DNA from: Marivivens aquimaris
GTDB lineage: Bacteria > Pseudomonadota > Alphaproteobacteria > Rhodobacterales > Rhodobacteraceae
Assembly (NCBI RefSeq): GCF_015220045.1
Contig: NZ_JADBGB010000001.1
Location: 2,907,001 to 2,971,000 of the forward strand
DNA length: 64,000 nt
Direction of reading: 5' to 3'
Below, piece by piece: positions 16,665 to 26,168 of the stretch. Position 1 is the first letter of the stretch. The number at the start of each line of letters is the position of its first letter. The position numbers and the translations under genes are program-made. Under the pieces are notes generated by a model. That model made no database searches, had not been told where the DNA came from, and saw only the letters and a list, made by a program, of their open reading frames with translations.

Positions 16665-19215
16665 CGTTCACAATCCTGCCGGGGACAACAATCAGTTTTT
16701 TCGGCGCGGACCCATCGAGCGCCTTGGCGACAACATCATGCTCAAGGACGAGCTTTTCAACCTCTTCCTTCGGCATGTCCTTGGGTACGCTGATTTCAGC
16801 GCGGCGCTTGCCGTTGATCTGAATCGGCATGGTGACGCTGTCTTCGACAAGCAGCTTTTCGTCAGCCACCGGCCACGCAGCGGAGGTGATGAGACCTTCG
16901 CCGCCAAGCAGGCTCCAAAGCTCTTCGGACAGGTGCGGCGTCATCGGGGACATCAGCTGCGCCAGAATGCGCGCTGCTTCTTTCTTGGCCTTACCGCCTG
17001 CCTGCGATTTTTGCAGGGTGCTGGTGAAGGCGTAGAGTTTCGCGATCGCGGCGTTAAAGCCGAAGGAGTCAATGTTCGAGGTGATTTCCTGAATGGCCTT
17101 GTGAGCGGCCTTCAGAAGATCCTCGTCACCTTTGCCTGCGGCATCGTCCATCTCTGCGATCTCGGCGCAGATACGGTAAACGCGGGCGAGGTGCTTTGCA
17201 GCCGCTTCGGCACCCGAAGCAGTCCACTCGACGTCACGCTCCGGCGGCGAATCGGACAGGACGAACCAACGCGCGGTATCTGCGCCATACGACGAGATGA
17301 TGTTCAGCGGATCGACGACGTTGTTCTTCGACTTCGACATCTTGGTCGAAGGCTCAACGATGATCTTCTCGTTGGTTTCGGTCAGCCAGTGGTTCCCTTC
17401 GGCGTCAGAGCTGACCTCCTTGGGGTAATGATACATTTTTCGTCCGCCAGCGAGGGTGCGCTCTGCGTTGACGTAGGCGGCGTGCGTGACCATGCCCTGC
17501 GTGAACAGTGCATTGAACGGCTCGCGCGCGGTGTCTGGCAGGTGGCCGGTCACGTTCATCGCGCGGGCGAAGAAACGCGAATACAGCAGGTGCAGAATCG
17601 CGTGTTCGATGCCGCCGATGTACTGATCGACGTTCATCCAGTAATCAGCGTCTGCCTCAACGGTCGGCGTGTCGGCGCGCGGCGCGGTGAAGCGGGCGTA
17701 GTACCACGACGAATCCACAAAGGTATCCATCGTATCGGTTTCACGCTTGGCAGGCTTGCCGCAGCTCGGGCAGGCGCAATCGCGCCACGTCGGGTGACGG
17801 TCGAGCGGGTTACCAGGAACGTCGAAGCTGACATCGTCAGGCAGGCGGACCGGCAGGTTCTCTTTCTTCTCGGGTACGACACCGCAGTCGGCGCAATGCA
17901 CGACGGGGATCGGACAACCCCAATAGCGCTGACGCGACAGGCCCCAGTCACGCAGGCGGAACTTGGTGACGCCTTTGCCCCAGCCTTCGGCCTCGGCTTT
18001 GTCGATGGCGGTGTTCACGCCATCGTCGCCGGTCTGAACTTCGGCACCTGCAAAGCCGCGAATGTAGCGGACCTTTTCCGACTTCATCGGGACGAAGGCT
18101 TCGGTCAGAGTTTCCTCTTCGGTGCCCTCGGCGATGAAGACCGGCTTGATCGGCAGGTCGTATTTGGTCGCGAAATCAAAATCGCGCTGGTCGTGGGCAG
18201 GGCAGCCGAAAATGGCGCCGGTACCATAGTCCATCAGAATGAAGTTCGCGATCCAGACGGGCAGTTCCCAGTTCGGATCAAGCGGGTGCTTCACGCGCAG
18301 ACCAGTGTCGAAGCCGAGCTTTTCGGCTTTTTCCAGAGCCTCTTCGGTGGTGCCACCCTTACGGCACTGAGCGACGAACTCTGCAATTTCGGGGTTCGAT
18401 GCTTCGAGGTCTTTGGCAATCGGGTGATCAGGCGAAATGCCGACGAACGATGCGCCCATCAGGGTGTCCGGACGGGTGGTGTAGACGGTGATCGGCTCGC
18501 CCGCGTCGGTGCGTTCAAAGCCGAATTCTAGACCGCGCGATTTGCCGATCCAGTTTGCCTGCATCAGTTTGACCTTGGCGGGCCAGTTATCCAGAGTGTC
18601 GATGGATTCCAGCAGGTCTTCGGCCATGTCGGAAATCTTGAAGAACCACTGCACCAGTTCCTTGCGCTCGACCAACGCGCCGGAGCGCCAACCGCGACCG
18701 TCTTCGACCTGCTCGTTGGCCAGAACGGTCATATCGACGGGGTCCCAGTTCACCACGGCGTTCTTGCGGTAGACCAGTTCCTTGTCGAGCATGTCGATGA
18801 ACAGCGCCTGCTGCTGGGCGTAGTATTCGGGATCGCAGGTCGCGAATTCACGGCTCCAGTCGATTGACAGACCGAGCGGCTTCATCTGACCGCGCATGTC
18901 GGCGATGTTCTTGTAGGTCCAGTCCTTGGGGTGACCGCCCGAAGCCATCGCAGCGTTTTCCGCAGGCATACCGAAGGCGTCCCAGCCCATCGGGTGCAGC
19001 ACGTTGTGGCCGGTCGACATTTTGTAGCGCGCGACCACGTCACCCATGGTGTAGTTGCGGACGTGACCCATGTGGATACGGCCCGACGGATACGGGAACA
19101 TCTCGAGTACGTAGTACTTCGGCTTCGATTCATCGCGCTTTGCGGTGAAGACGCCGGCCTCTTCCCAGGCGGCTTGCCATTTCTGTTCGATATCTGCGGC
19201 GGTGTAGCTGGACAT
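16654..19215 (-). CDS. leuS: Leucyl-tRNA synthetase
   Basis: An 853-residue class I synthetase charging tRNA-Leu. [15 protein letters not shown] carries the HIGH motif (as HMGH) near residue 46, and KMSKSKNNV is the KMSKS loop near 620. The CP1 editing insertion is present between them, with the zinc-type cysteines of HCADCG and CPSCG. AAAGGA lies seven bases before ATG 19215. Length is normal. It heads the leuS-lptE-holA-epimerase unit. Confidence 0.97.
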   Translation of the reverse strand: MSSYTAADIEQKWQAAWEEAGVFTAKRDESKPKYYVLEMFPYPSGRIHMGHVRNYTMGDVVARYKMSTGHNVLHPMGWDAFGMPAENAAMASGGHPKDWTYKNIADMRGQMKPLGLSIDWSREFATCDPEYYAQQQALFIDMLDKELVYRKNAVVNWDPVDMTVLANEQVEDGRGWRSGALVERKELVQWFFKISDMAEDLLESIDTLDNWPAKVKLMQANWIGKSRGLEFGFERTDAGEPITVYTTRPDTLMGASFVGISPDHPIAKDLEASNPEIAEFVAQCRKGGTTEEALEKAEKLGFDTGLRVKHPLDPNWELPVWIANFILMDYGTGAIFGCPAHDQRDFDFATKYDLPIKPVFIAEGTEEETLTEAFVPMKSEKVRYIRGFAGAEVQTGDDGVNTAIDKAEAEGWGKGVTKFRLRDWGLSRQRYWGCPIPVVHCADCGVVPEKKENLPVRLPDDVSFDVPGNPLDRHPTWRDCACPSCGKPAKRETDTMDTFVDSSWYYARFTAPRADTPTVEADADYWMNVDQYIGGIEHAILHLLYSRFFARAMNVTGHLPDTAREPFNALFTQGMVTHAAYVNAERTLAGGRKMYHYPKEVSSDAEGNHWLTETNEKIIVEPSTKMSKSKNNVVDPLNIISSYGADTARWFVLSDSPPERDVEWTASGAEAAAKHLARVYRICAEIAEMDDAAGKGDEDLLKAAHKAIQEITSNIDSFGFNAAIAKLYAFTSTLQKSQAGGKAKKEAARILAQLMSPMTPHLSEELWSLLGGEGLITSAAWPVADEKLLVEDSVTMPIQINGKRRAEISVPKDMPKEEVEKLVLEHDVVAKALDGSAPKKLIVVPGRIVNVVV

Positions 19216-19240
19216 AGTCTGGTCCTTTGGGACATGGAAA

Positions 19241-19261
19241 CGCCGGGCATTGGGCCCGGCG
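19241..19261 (-). terminator. GC-rich hairpin between DUF3576 gene and leuS
   Basis: A perfect 8-bp stem CGCCGGGC/GCCCGGCG (19241-19248, 19254-19261) with a 5-base loop lies 26 bases before leuS. On the minus strand only TTTCC follows, so it may be a weak terminator for the DUF3576 gene or a leader structure for leuS. Confidence 0.45.
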
Positions 19262-19290
19262 CGGTACTTACTCGGTTTTATCGGCGGATT

Positions 19291-19773
19291 CTATAGGCCG
19301 CGGTCTTGAATGCGGATCTGGCGCGCGCGAGCAAAAATCGCATCTTCGATGGTGCGCTGGGTCGCAGCGCTGACTGGTCCGGAAGTCGTTTGCAGCGACA
19401 GGCTCAGCGAGCGTGCATCAAGCGCAGGATCGGATACGTGGACCGTGGCGCGATAGGCGCGGCTACCACCCGGAGGGGTGCCGTAGCCGAACACGATAAC
19501 ACCCGTGAATGGATCGACGCTTTCAATGGGCAGGAACGACAGGACGTCGAGCGATGCGGCCCAGAGATACCGGTTGACTGCAACGCTTTCAGCGCCGCGG
19601 GTGCGTGTGGCCTGAACCGTCGCGGGTTCTGCCGAACGACTGCCGAAGAGGCCCGAAAACGGATTGCTGCCAATGGTCGAGCAAGCGGTAAGGCCCAAAG
19701 CCAGCGCGCTGAGTGTGCCAAAACGGATCGTGCGAGAAATAACCGACAAAATTGCCCCCGTGACTTTGCCCAT
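19291..19773 (-). CDS. DUF3576 family lipoprotein
   Basis: A 160-residue exported protein of unknown function from ATG 19773, with a lipobox LTAC (Cys31). The mature part begins with a low-complexity linker and then NRYLWAASLDVLSFLPIESVDPFTGVI, the conserved DUF3576 core seen before leuS in many Rhodobacteraceae. GTG 19815 would add 14 residues without improving the signal sequence. It is probably anchored in the outer membrane; the gene order suggests an envelope role alongside lptE. Confidence 0.8.
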   Translation of the reverse strand: MGKVTGAILSVISRTIRFGTLSALALGLTACSTIGSNPFSGLFGSRSAEPATVQATRTRGAESVAVNRYLWAASLDVLSFLPIESVDPFTGVIVFGYGTPPGGSRAYRATVHVSDPALDARSLSLSLQTTSGPVSAATQRTIEDAIFARARQIRIQDRGL

Positions 19774-19846
19774 TCGGGTCGAGTTGCCTGAAATGTGTAA
19801 CCAAGCGAAACACACCTCACAAGGCTTTTGGCGTCATGGGGTTCTG

Positions 19847-19880
19847 CCAAAAAAAGAAGAGCGGCCCCGAAGGACCGCTC
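19847..19880 (-). terminator. Intrinsic terminator of the porin gene
   Basis: A 9-bp stem (19859-19867 with 19872-19880, one G-U pair in the RNA) closed by a UUCG tetraloop and followed on the minus strand by TTCTTTTTTT. It lies 25 bases after the porin stop. Confidence 0.9.
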
Positions 19881-19905
19881 CCTTTTAGTCTAGATCGCGT
19901 TCAGA

Positions 19906-20937
19906 TTAGAACGAGAACGAAACTTCGACGGTGGTGCCGACCTGGTAGTCGCCAGCGCCAACTTCGTCGTCTGCGTTGCCGGTGTCGCCAGCGTCAGCGT
20001 AGGAAACGAGCAGGGTAGCGTCGCCACCGAGGTCGTACTGACCAGCGACGTAGTATTCGTCATCCTGGTTGTCTTCCATGTACGCACCAGCGTAAACCAT
20101 CAGACCGTTTGCGAGGTCGTACGAACCGTCGATCGAGGTCTTAGCAACGCCCTGGTCGTCCTGGTAGTCAACGGTCAGCGAAAGCGGGCCGTTCGAGTAA
20201 GCAGCAGCAACACCGTAGTTGTCGTCGCCAACCGATTCCGAAACGTAGTAAGCGGTCAGCTTAACCGGGCCTACCGGGTAGGTGACTTTGAGACCGGTCG
20301 AGTCCGAGTTTTCGTCTTCTGCGTAAGCGAGAACGAAGTCAGCGCCAGCCATCGAGGTCGAAACCGAGAGACCCATGATTTCGTCGTCGTTGAAGTCGCC
20401 AGCTTCTACAGCAACGTCAGCAGCTTCTTCGTATGCAGCTACAACAGTGAACTGGCCGAGAGCAGCTTTAGCAGCAACCGACAGCTGGTCCAGATCGTTG
20501 TCAGCGATGGTGTACGAAACCGAAACGTCAACGTCGCCGAAGGTCATGTCACCACGGAGAACAGCCTGGTTGTCAGCTGCGTCATCCCATGCCGAGGTGA
20601 AGCCGTCCGACTCCATGTCGCCAGCCGAAACCCAGAGGCTGTCAGCAGCGGTACCGGTGTCACCGTAGTACAGGCCAGCCATGTCCGAGGTCAGCGACAG
20701 AACGTAGCCGCCCGAAACCAGGTCTTGACCGGTGTTGTTGTCAGCAACGTCGTAGTCGAACGAAGCAGCAGCGGTCAGGCCGTTGTCCAGTTCCTGCGAC
20801 AGGGTAACTGCAACGTTTGCGTCCCAGTAGAAACCGTCGTTGTAGCCCAGAGTAGCCGAGCCGGTGTAGTTAACTTCTGCAGCAGCGACGCCAGCGAAGG
20901 CGACGATCGAAGCCGAAGCGAGAAGAATCTTTTTCAT
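19906..20937 (-). CDS. Major outer-membrane porin, Rhodobacter type
   Basis: A 343-residue protein starting at ATG 20937 behind GAGGGAAAA. MKKILLASASIVAFAGVAAA is the signal peptide; the mature chain starts EVNYTGSATLGYNDG and ends with the aromatic residue Phe (VEVSFSF), as needed for barrel insertion. Alternating strands, strong Asp enrichment and an absence of Cys fit a general trimeric porin. Highly uniform codon choice (GTC, ACC, GCA/GCT) suggests high expression, as does the strong terminator. Confidence 0.88.
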   Translation of the reverse strand: MKKILLASASIVAFAGVAAAEVNYTGSATLGYNDGFYWDANVAVTLSQELDNGLTAAASFDYDVADNNTGQDLVSGGYVLSLTSDMAGLYYGDTGTAADSLWVSAGDMESDGFTSAWDDAADNQAVLRGDMTFGDVDVSVSYTIADNDLDQLSVAAKAALGQFTVVAAYEEAADVAVEAGDFNDDEIMGLSVSTSMAGADFVLAYAEDENSDSTGLKVTYPVGPVKLTAYYVSESVGDDNYGVAAAYSNGPLSLTVDYQDDQGVAKTSIDGSYDLANGLMVYAGAYMEDNQDDEYYVAGQYDLGGDATLLVSYADAGDTGNADDEVGAGDYQVGTTVEVSFSF

Positions 20938-20954
20938 GGTTTTCCCTCGTGTTT

Positions 20955-20970
20955 GCATTCCCGAGAATGC
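20955..20970 (-). other. Small hairpin in the porin leader
   Basis: Perfect 6-bp inverted repeat GCATTC/GAATGC with a 4-base loop, 18 bases upstream of the porin start. It could stabilise the leader or take part in small-RNA control, as porin leaders often do; the sequence does not decide. Confidence 0.35.
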
Positions 20971-21167
20971 CATTGATTAGGCATTGACGTTCTTCTGCTC
21001 CCAAAGCCCTTTTGGCTCAAGTAATTTGAAAGTCGTTAATTCGCCTTCGGATGAATTGATGCAAGGATGACACACACATTTCAGGCGCTATGGAGTGGAT
21101 GACTTGTGCTCGCGCAGGCCCTAAATGTGATCAAAACCCAATGAAGATAGGCAAAATGGAGCATCCG

Positions 21168-21824
21168 ATGGGGCTGGAAGATATCAAGTCGCGGATCACG
21201 GCGGCGGAAAAGGAAAGTGGTCGCGCGGCGGGCAGCGTGACGCTGATTGCGGTCTCCAAGGTCCAGCCCAACGAGCGCGTCGAGGCTGTTCTGAATCAGG
21301 GGCAGCGCGTCTTCGGAGAGAACAAGGTGCAGGAAGCGCAGGGAAAATGGCCCGACTTCCGTTCGAAGTTCGACGGCGTCGAGCTGCATCTCATCGGGCC
21401 ACTTCAGAGCAACAAGGTGCGCGCCGCGATGGGAATCGCGGATGCGATCCATTCGGTAGATCGTCCCAAGTTGGCCGAAACGATTGCCCGGATCGCTCAG
21501 GAAGAAGGTCATTGTCCCAAGTTGTTCATTCAGGTGAATACGGGCGAGGAACCACAGAAAGCTGGTGTTCTGCCTGCCGAAGTCGACGGCTTTGTCGCGC
21601 ATTGCCGTGAACTTTCCCTGCCGGTTGTCGGCCTGATGTGCATCCCGCCCGCTGATGAAGATCCAGCGCCGCATTTCGCAATGCTACGCGAGTTTGCCGA
21701 GCGGAATGGTCTGGAGGGATTGTCGATGGGGATGAGCGGCGACTTTGAAAAGGCGATTGCCTTCGGGGCGACCCATGTCCGCGTCGGGTCAGCGATCTTC
21801 GGAGAGCGTGACTATAGTAAGTAG
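21168..21824 (+). CDS. yggS: YggS family PLP homeostasis protein
   Basis: A 218-residue alanine-racemase-like single-domain protein (PLPBP). Lys31 in LIAVSKVQP is the PLP-binding lysine; HLIGPLQSNK and SMGMSGDFEKAI bind the cofactor phosphate. It buffers pyridoxal phosphate and affects amino-acid pools. GGAG sits six bases before ATG 21168; earlier in-frame ATGs (21090, 21099, 21141, 21156) would add a tail not usual for the family. Its stop codon lies in the first bases of a palindromic repeat. Confidence 0.92.
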   Translation: MGLEDIKSRITAAEKESGRAAGSVTLIAVSKVQPNERVEAVLNQGQRVFGENKVQEAQGKWPDFRSKFDGVELHLIGPLQSNKVRAAMGIADAIHSVDRPKLAETIARIAQEEGHCPKLFIQVNTGEEPQKAGVLPAEVDGFVAHCRELSLPVVGLMCIPPADEDPAPHFAMLREFAERNGLEGLSMGMSGDFEKAIAFGATHVRVGSAIFGERDYSK

Positions 21825-21877
21825 AGGGGGCGCTGCCCCCGCGCTGACGCGCTCCCCCGGGATATTTGAGGCACAAA
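21821..21877 (-). repeat. Post-stop palindromic element, copy A (divergent)
   Basis: On the + strand it reads as hairpin GGGGGC-GCT-GCCCCC, a second hairpin GCGC-TGAC-GCGC, then TCCCCCGGGATATTT. It shares layout and much sequence with copies B and C, but the second stem has different bases. It ends 5 bases from the stop codon of the minus-strand L,D-transpeptidase gene and overlaps the yggS stop. Possibly a bidirectional terminator. Confidence 0.7.
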
Positions 21878-21882
21878 GGCAG

Positions 21883-22377
21883 TCAACGAACGACCAGTCG
21901 GGTGCCGAGGCTGATGCGGGAGCTGATCTTGTAGAGGTCTGCCCGTTTGAGCGCGACGCAGCCAGCTGTTGGAAAGACGGCACGGCGCCATTGGTGGATG
22001 AAGATGGCCGAACCTTTGCCGGGTTTGGCATCAGGCCAGTTCCAATCAGTCAGCAGAATCAGATCGTAAACCGGTGCCGAGCGGCGGAGCGGTTCGTGGC
22101 TGTATTTGTATGGTGCTTTGACGAAGTGATTATAGTCGGATGCGTCCGGATCATCTGACCAGAGGTCACCGAGGCCGATAGGCTCCGCCCACGCGTTTGG
22201 TTTTGCGATGCGGTCCGGGCGGTAGAGCAGTCCTATGATGCTGTGGGTCCCGCGCGGTGTTGCCATGTCGCCTTCGCGTTTATCCGAGGTCAGGCCGCCA
22301 CGTCCGATGGTGCAGGGATACTTGCGCCCCTGAAACCAGAGGCCCGTGGGCGTGAGGGTGAGGTCGTTGTACCTCAC
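21883..22377 (-). CDS. L,D-transpeptidase family protein
   Basis: A 164-residue YkuD-type protein without signal peptide or membrane segment. The active-site region shows [19 protein letters not shown], with catalytic His128 and Cys140 in the HxxR...GC spacing of the family. Such enzymes cross-link peptidoglycan or attach proteins to it; the missing export signal means either a cytoplasmic start or an unusual export route. The start overlaps the ribA stop by 4 bases (ATGA). Confidence 0.8.
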   Translation of the reverse strand: MRYNDLTLTPTGLWFQGRKYPCTIGRGGLTSDKREGDMATPRGTHSIIGLLYRPDRIAKPNAWAEPIGLGDLWSDDPDASDYNHFVKAPYKYSHEPLRRSAPVYDLILLTDWNWPDAKPGKGSAIFIHQWRRAVFPTAGCVALKRADLYKISSRISLGTRLVVR

Positions 22378-23447
22378 AGGAGGTGGCCGGATTTGCTGGC
22401 TTTGGTCGCGAGGTAGTGGTGGTTGTGCCTGTTTTCGCCGACCTTGAGTGGGACGCGTTCAGTGACGGCGATACCGTGGTCCTGCATCCGTGCGACCTTG
22501 TTCGGGTTGTTGGTTAGTAGACGCACGGACTTGAAGCCCATCTTGCGCAGGATCTCTGCGCCAATGCGGAAGTCCCGTTCGTCGTCTTCGAAACCGAGGC
22601 GGTGGTTGGCCTCCACCGTATCAAAGCCCTGATCCTGAAGCGAATAGGCACGCATCTTGTTGGCGAGGCCAATGCCGCGGCCTTCTTGGTTCAGGTAGAG
22701 CAGCACGCCAGCGCCGTTCGCACCCATCTGGCCGAGCGCAGCACGGAGTTGCGGGCCGCAGTCGCACTTGAGACTGCCGAGGACGTCACCGGTAAAGCAC
22801 GCGGAGTGAAGGCGGGCCAGAACGGGCTCGTCGCGGGAAGGATTGCCGATCTCAATCGCGTAGTGCTCTTCGCCGCCGTCTTCAGGGCGGAAGATATGCA
22901 AGCGGCCGGCCTCGGATGCCTCAATGGGTACGCGGGCAAAGATAACGGGGTCGATGGGCGAAAGCTCGGTCGTCAGTGCGGCGTATTCGGGGACGATGGT
23001 CAGACCGTTTTCGGCGGCGAACGACGCGGCGTCGGCGACGGCCGCAACCAGAACGGACGGCAGAAGGCGCGCGGACTTGGCGAGTGCGATACCTGCACGG
23101 TGGGGCAGGGCGTCGCCCTCGCGCAGACCGTAGAGCGGACCCTTCATCGGCATCGTCAGGTCGTCGGCAGGATCGGCAATCGCACGGACCCAGCGCACAT
23201 CGGCGTCGGCAGGTAGCGGGACGCGGGCCAGATCGCCGTCATAGGCGGCAATCTTCAATGTAGCTGCGCGGCGTGCGGTAATCGCGAGCGCCAGATCTCC
23301 CAGCGACCGGACGGCGGTCAGACGGTCCTGATCGAGCGTTTCGACGGCAAGGATCACGTAGCCGCCCTGCAATACCACAGGTACGCCCATCCGCAGATCG
23401 GCGCGAGCACGGGCGATGCATTCAGTGGTGTTGGGGCCGAAAGTCAT
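22374..23447 (-). CDS. ribA: GTP cyclohydrolase II with degenerate N-terminal domain
   Basis: A 357-residue protein. The C-terminal part (about 165-357) is a complete cyclohydrolase II: zinc cysteines 217, 228 and 230 in [26 protein letters not shown], and LLTNNPNK near the end. It opens GTP to start riboflavin synthesis. Residues 1-160 resemble the position and size of the RibB half of RibBA but lack its acidic DDEDRENEGD-type motif, so DHBP synthase activity is not expected. AAGGTGAG precedes ATG 23447; the longer frame reaching 23561 has no better site. Divergent from the response regulator. Confidence 0.88.
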   Translation of the reverse strand: MTFGPNTTECIARARADLRMGVPVVLQGGYVILAVETLDQDRLTAVRSLGDLALAITARRAATLKIAAYDGDLARVPLPADADVRWVRAIADPADDLTMPMKGPLYGLREGDALPHRAGIALAKSARLLPSVLVAAVADAASFAAENGLTIVPEYAALTTELSPIDPVIFARVPIEASEAGRLHIFRPEDGGEEHYAIEIGNPSRDEPVLARLHSACFTGDVLGSLKCDCGPQLRAALGQMGANGAGVLLYLNQEGRGIGLANKMRAYSLQDQGFDTVEANHRLGFEDDERDFRIGAEILRKMGFKSVRLLTNNPNKVARMQDHGIAVTERVPLKVGENRHNHHYLATKASKSGHLL

Positions 23448-23606
23448 GTCGCTCACCTTAATATCGAGCCGCATACGTAGGTCATTGTTGCAGGAATTGA
23501 AATATTCAGGATGGAACCGACACGTCCGCGTGAGAGTTTTGTAGCAAAGGTTGTCGATCACACGTGACTCTCACATCTCATCGACAAGAAGTGAAGGAGG
23601 CCGATA

Positions 23607-24293
23607 ATGGCACAATTGAAACGCATTCTTCTGGTTGATGATGACGACGACCTGCGCGAAGCGCTGGGTGAACAGCTCGTCATGACCGAAGACTTTGACG
23701 TTTTCGAAGCCAGCTCCGGTGCCGATGCGATGGGACGTGTCCGTGAAGGACTCTACGACCTCGTTATTCTTGATGTCGGTCTGCCCGACACGGACGGCCG
23801 CGAGCTGTGCAAGCTGATGCGCAAGCAGGGCGTCAAATGCCCGATTCTCATGCTCACCGGCCATGACACTGACAGCGACACCATTCTTGGTCTCGACGCC
23901 GGCGCGAACGACTATATTACCAAGCCGTTCAAGTTCCCCGTCCTGCTGGCCCGCCTGCGTGCCCAGCTACGGACGCACGAGCAGTCTGAAGATGCTGTAT
24001 TCCAGCTTGGGCCGTATACGTTCCAACCGGCACAGAAATTGCTCGTCACTACTGACGACAAGAAAGTCCGCCTGACCGAGAAAGAGACGAACATCCTCAA
24101 GTTCCTCTATCGCTCGTCTGATGGTGTGGTTCCGCGCGACGTGCTGCTGCACGAGGTTTGGGGCTACAATGCAGGAGTGACGACCCACACGCTGGAGACT
24201 CACATTTATCGCCTGCGCCAGAAGATCGAGCCCGATCCGTCAAATGCGCGCATTCTTGTCACAGAAAGTGGCGGATATCGACTCGTCGCCTAA
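23607..24293 (+). CDS. OmpR/PhoB-family response regulator
   Basis: A 228-residue regulator. The receiver domain holds the acidic pocket Asp11-Asp12, phosphoacceptor Asp56 in LVILDVGLPD, and the Lys of ITKPF near 105. A winged-helix DNA-binding domain follows (about 135-226; TTHTLETHIYRLRQKIE is the recognition helix region). No histidine kinase is adjacent, so it is an orphan by position. It resembles the CenR-type regulator of alphaproteobacteria, which controls envelope functions, but that is a recalled likeness. An ideal AAGGAGG lies six bases before the start. Confidence 0.9.
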   Translation: MAQLKRILLVDDDDDLREALGEQLVMTEDFDVFEASSGADAMGRVREGLYDLVILDVGLPDTDGRELCKLMRKQGVKCPILMLTGHDTDSDTILGLDAGANDYITKPFKFPVLLARLRAQLRTHEQSEDAVFQLGPYTFQPAQKLLVTTDDKKVRLTEKETNILKFLYRSSDGVVPRDVLLHEVWGYNAGVTTHTLETHIYRLRQKIEPDPSNARILVTESGGYRLVA

Positions 24294-24380
24294 TAAGTGT
24301 AAACTTTATTAGTGATTTGTCGTAATATGCGAAAGAGTTCCCCTGGTGGCGGGGTCAAGCCACTCCTCCCTGTTGGACTT

Positions 24381-24409
24381 GCCCCCGCCCACTTGCGGGG
24401 GCTTTTTTT
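24381..24409 (+). terminator. Intrinsic terminator behind the response regulator
   Basis: Stem GCCCCCGC/GCGGGGGC with a 6-base loop, followed by seven T. It lies 87 bases past the regulator stop and ends one base before the stop codon of the convergent secreted-protein gene. Confidence 0.9.
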
Positions 24410-24410
24410 G

Positions 24411-25316
24411 TCAAAGTCCAAAAGTCATATCGGCGCAAACCGCTTCGGTGATATCCGCAGTTTCGTAGGTTTCTGCAACATTTTGAAAGAGTTGCACGGC
24501 TGCCGGTAGGTCGCCAATGACGTGCATCATGATGTCGTTGTACGTCTGGAAGCTGTCTGCGAGCATACGGTCAGCCATCTCATTGGCTCGCGAAAGCCCG
24601 TCTTCATACTCGTCCGCCGTACCGACGAGGCTGAGCGATAGGCTCATTACAGATGCGGCTTCTCTGTATTGCGCAGACACCTCGCGAGCGATTTCTGAGT
24701 CTTTTTCGCTCATCGTGTAAGTCGGACCATAGCGCGTTGCGAGGTGCGACATTTCCATAAGGGCGCGATAGTAGTCGAGCGCGCTGTAGAATTCAGCGTT
24801 TCCGCCGGACTGCTCGATTTCCGACATTTGCGTAATTTCACATCCGTTGAGGCTGCGCGCCGATACTTCGACACCCAAGACAAAGGCGATGGTCCGCATC
24901 AGATTGTCGTAGGACATCGGCACGATATCGTCGGCGCTCCTGTCGATGGCCTTCATTAAGGGTATGAAATAGAGGGCCTCGTCGAAGTTCGTGAAACTCC
25001 CTTCGACCGGAAAGTCGGACACCTTGTCATCGCGAAGCACCTGATGGCTCACGACACGAGTGCCGTTGGTTTCCATCACAAGCCCGTCCCAGACGGGATC
25101 GCACATGCCAGTCTCGGCGCACATGTCGGCGTCCGGTTGGTAGAGTGCGACAAACGTGGCCCTGATCGTGTTTCCGTCGACATCGAGGTGCACATAGCGC
25201 GGCGTGGCGACCTCGGGATCAAAGATCTGCGGCCCGACTGCATAGCTCCCGTCCTCAAGCGCCGATGCGGGCAGGGCGAATGCGGAAATCATTGCGGCAG
25301 CAAAGAGCGACTTCAT
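24411..25316 (-). CDS. Secreted protein of unknown function
   Basis: I do not recognise this 301-residue protein. MKSLFAAAMISAFALPASA is a signal peptide, so it is exported. The N-terminal third looks beta-rich (YVHLDVDGNTIRATFVAL), with a nearby Cys pair (CAETGMC) able to form a disulfide; the rest is mainly helical, with a long amphipathic stretch at about 190-290. A second, distant Cys pair (NGCEI and VCADM) may also pair. ATG 25316 follows AAAGG by seven bases. It converges on the response-regulator terminator and is divergent from xth. Confidence 0.65.
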   Translation of the reverse strand: MKSLFAAAMISAFALPASALEDGSYAVGPQIFDPEVATPRYVHLDVDGNTIRATFVALYQPDADMCAETGMCDPVWDGLVMETNGTRVVSHQVLRDDKVSDFPVEGSFTNFDEALYFIPLMKAIDRSADDIVPMSYDNLMRTIAFVLGVEVSARSLNGCEITQMSEIEQSGGNAEFYSALDYYRALMEMSHLATRYGPTYTMSEKDSEIAREVSAQYREAASVMSLSLSLVGTADEYEDGLSRANEMADRMLADSFQTYNDIMMHVIGDLPAAVQLFQNVAETYETADITEAVCADMTFGL

Positions 25317-25379
25317 TGCAGGGCCTTTTGGAAACGGGTTCATCTTGCTAGGACTGCCTCACCAAACCGGAGCAGCACC

Positions 25380-26168
25380 ATGACTTTCAGCCTTGCCACG
25401 TGGAATATCAACTCGGTTCGTCTGCGCGAAGCGCTCGTGTCGCGCCTCATGACCGAAGAACTGCCGGACGTCCTGTGCCTGCAAGAGTGCAAAAGTCCGG
25501 TCGAGAAAATCCCGTTCGATACCTTCAAGGCGCTTGGCTACGAGTACATGGTTGCGCGGGGACAGAAGGGCTACAACGGCGTGGCGATCCTGTCGAAAAT
25601 CCCGATGGAAGAAACCGACAGTCAGGATTTCGCGACGCTCGGCCATGCGCGTCATATCGCGGGCAAACTGGAAAACGGCGTGACCGTTCACAACTTCTAT
25701 GTGCCTGCGGGCGGCGACGAGCCGGATCGCGAAAAGAACGAGAAGTTCGGCCAGAAGCTCGATTACCTGACCGAGATGCGCGACCACTTCCATGCACAAA
25801 AGCCTGAAAAGGCAATCCTTGTGGGTGACCTCAACATCGCACCGCGCGAAGATGACGTCTGGGATCACAAGAAGCTACTGAAGATCGTCAGCCACACCCC
25901 GATCGAGGTCGAGCATCTGGCGCAGGTTCAGGATGCCGCGAACTGGGTCGACATCACCCGTCAGGACATCCCTGAGGGCCTGCTTTATTCTTGGTGGTCG
26001 TACCGTGCGAAGGACTGGGATGCGGCCGACAAAGGTCGCCGTCTGGACCACATCTGGGCGACCCCTGATATTTCGAACGCTGCCCACAGCAGCCGCGTTC
26101 TGCGTGCGGCACGCGGCTGGGAACAGCCGAGCGACCACGCGCCGGTCTTCGCGACGTTCGACCTTTAA
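25380..26168 (+). CDS. xth: Exodeoxyribonuclease III
   Basis: A 262-residue AP endonuclease/3'-5' exonuclease of the EEP fold for base-excision repair. Asn9 and Asn11 (TWNINSVR), metal-binding Glu36 (LQECK), Asp150/Asn152 (GDLNIAP) and the closing SDHAP His are all present. GGAG lies eight bases before ATG 25380; the much longer upstream frame is antisense to the secreted-protein gene. The 3' end overlaps the SGNH hydrolase stop by 4 bases. Confidence 0.95.
   Translation: MTFSLATWNINSVRLREALVSRLMTEELPDVLCLQECKSPVEKIPFDTFKALGYEYMVARGQKGYNGVAILSKIPMEETDSQDFATLGHARHIAGKLENGVTVHNFYVPAGGDEPDREKNEKFGQKLDYLTEMRDHFHAQKPEKAILVGDLNIAPREDDVWDHKKLLKIVSHTPIEVEHLAQVQDAANWVDITRQDIPEGLLYSWWSYRAKDWDAADKGRRLDHIWATPDISNAAHSSRVLRAARGWEQPSDHAPVFATFDL

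Noticed and set aside
16627..18531. 634-codon open frame opposite leuS
   Set aside because: It lies wholly antisense to a complete leucyl-tRNA synthetase; long antisense frames are expected in GC-rich DNA with strong third-position bias, and the product has no recognisable domain.
20971..21080. Porin promoter with TTGCAT and AATTAA boxes on the minus strand
   Set aside because: Spacing of 17 fits, but the -10 matches only 3 of 6 consensus bases and the region is AT-rich with several equal alternatives.
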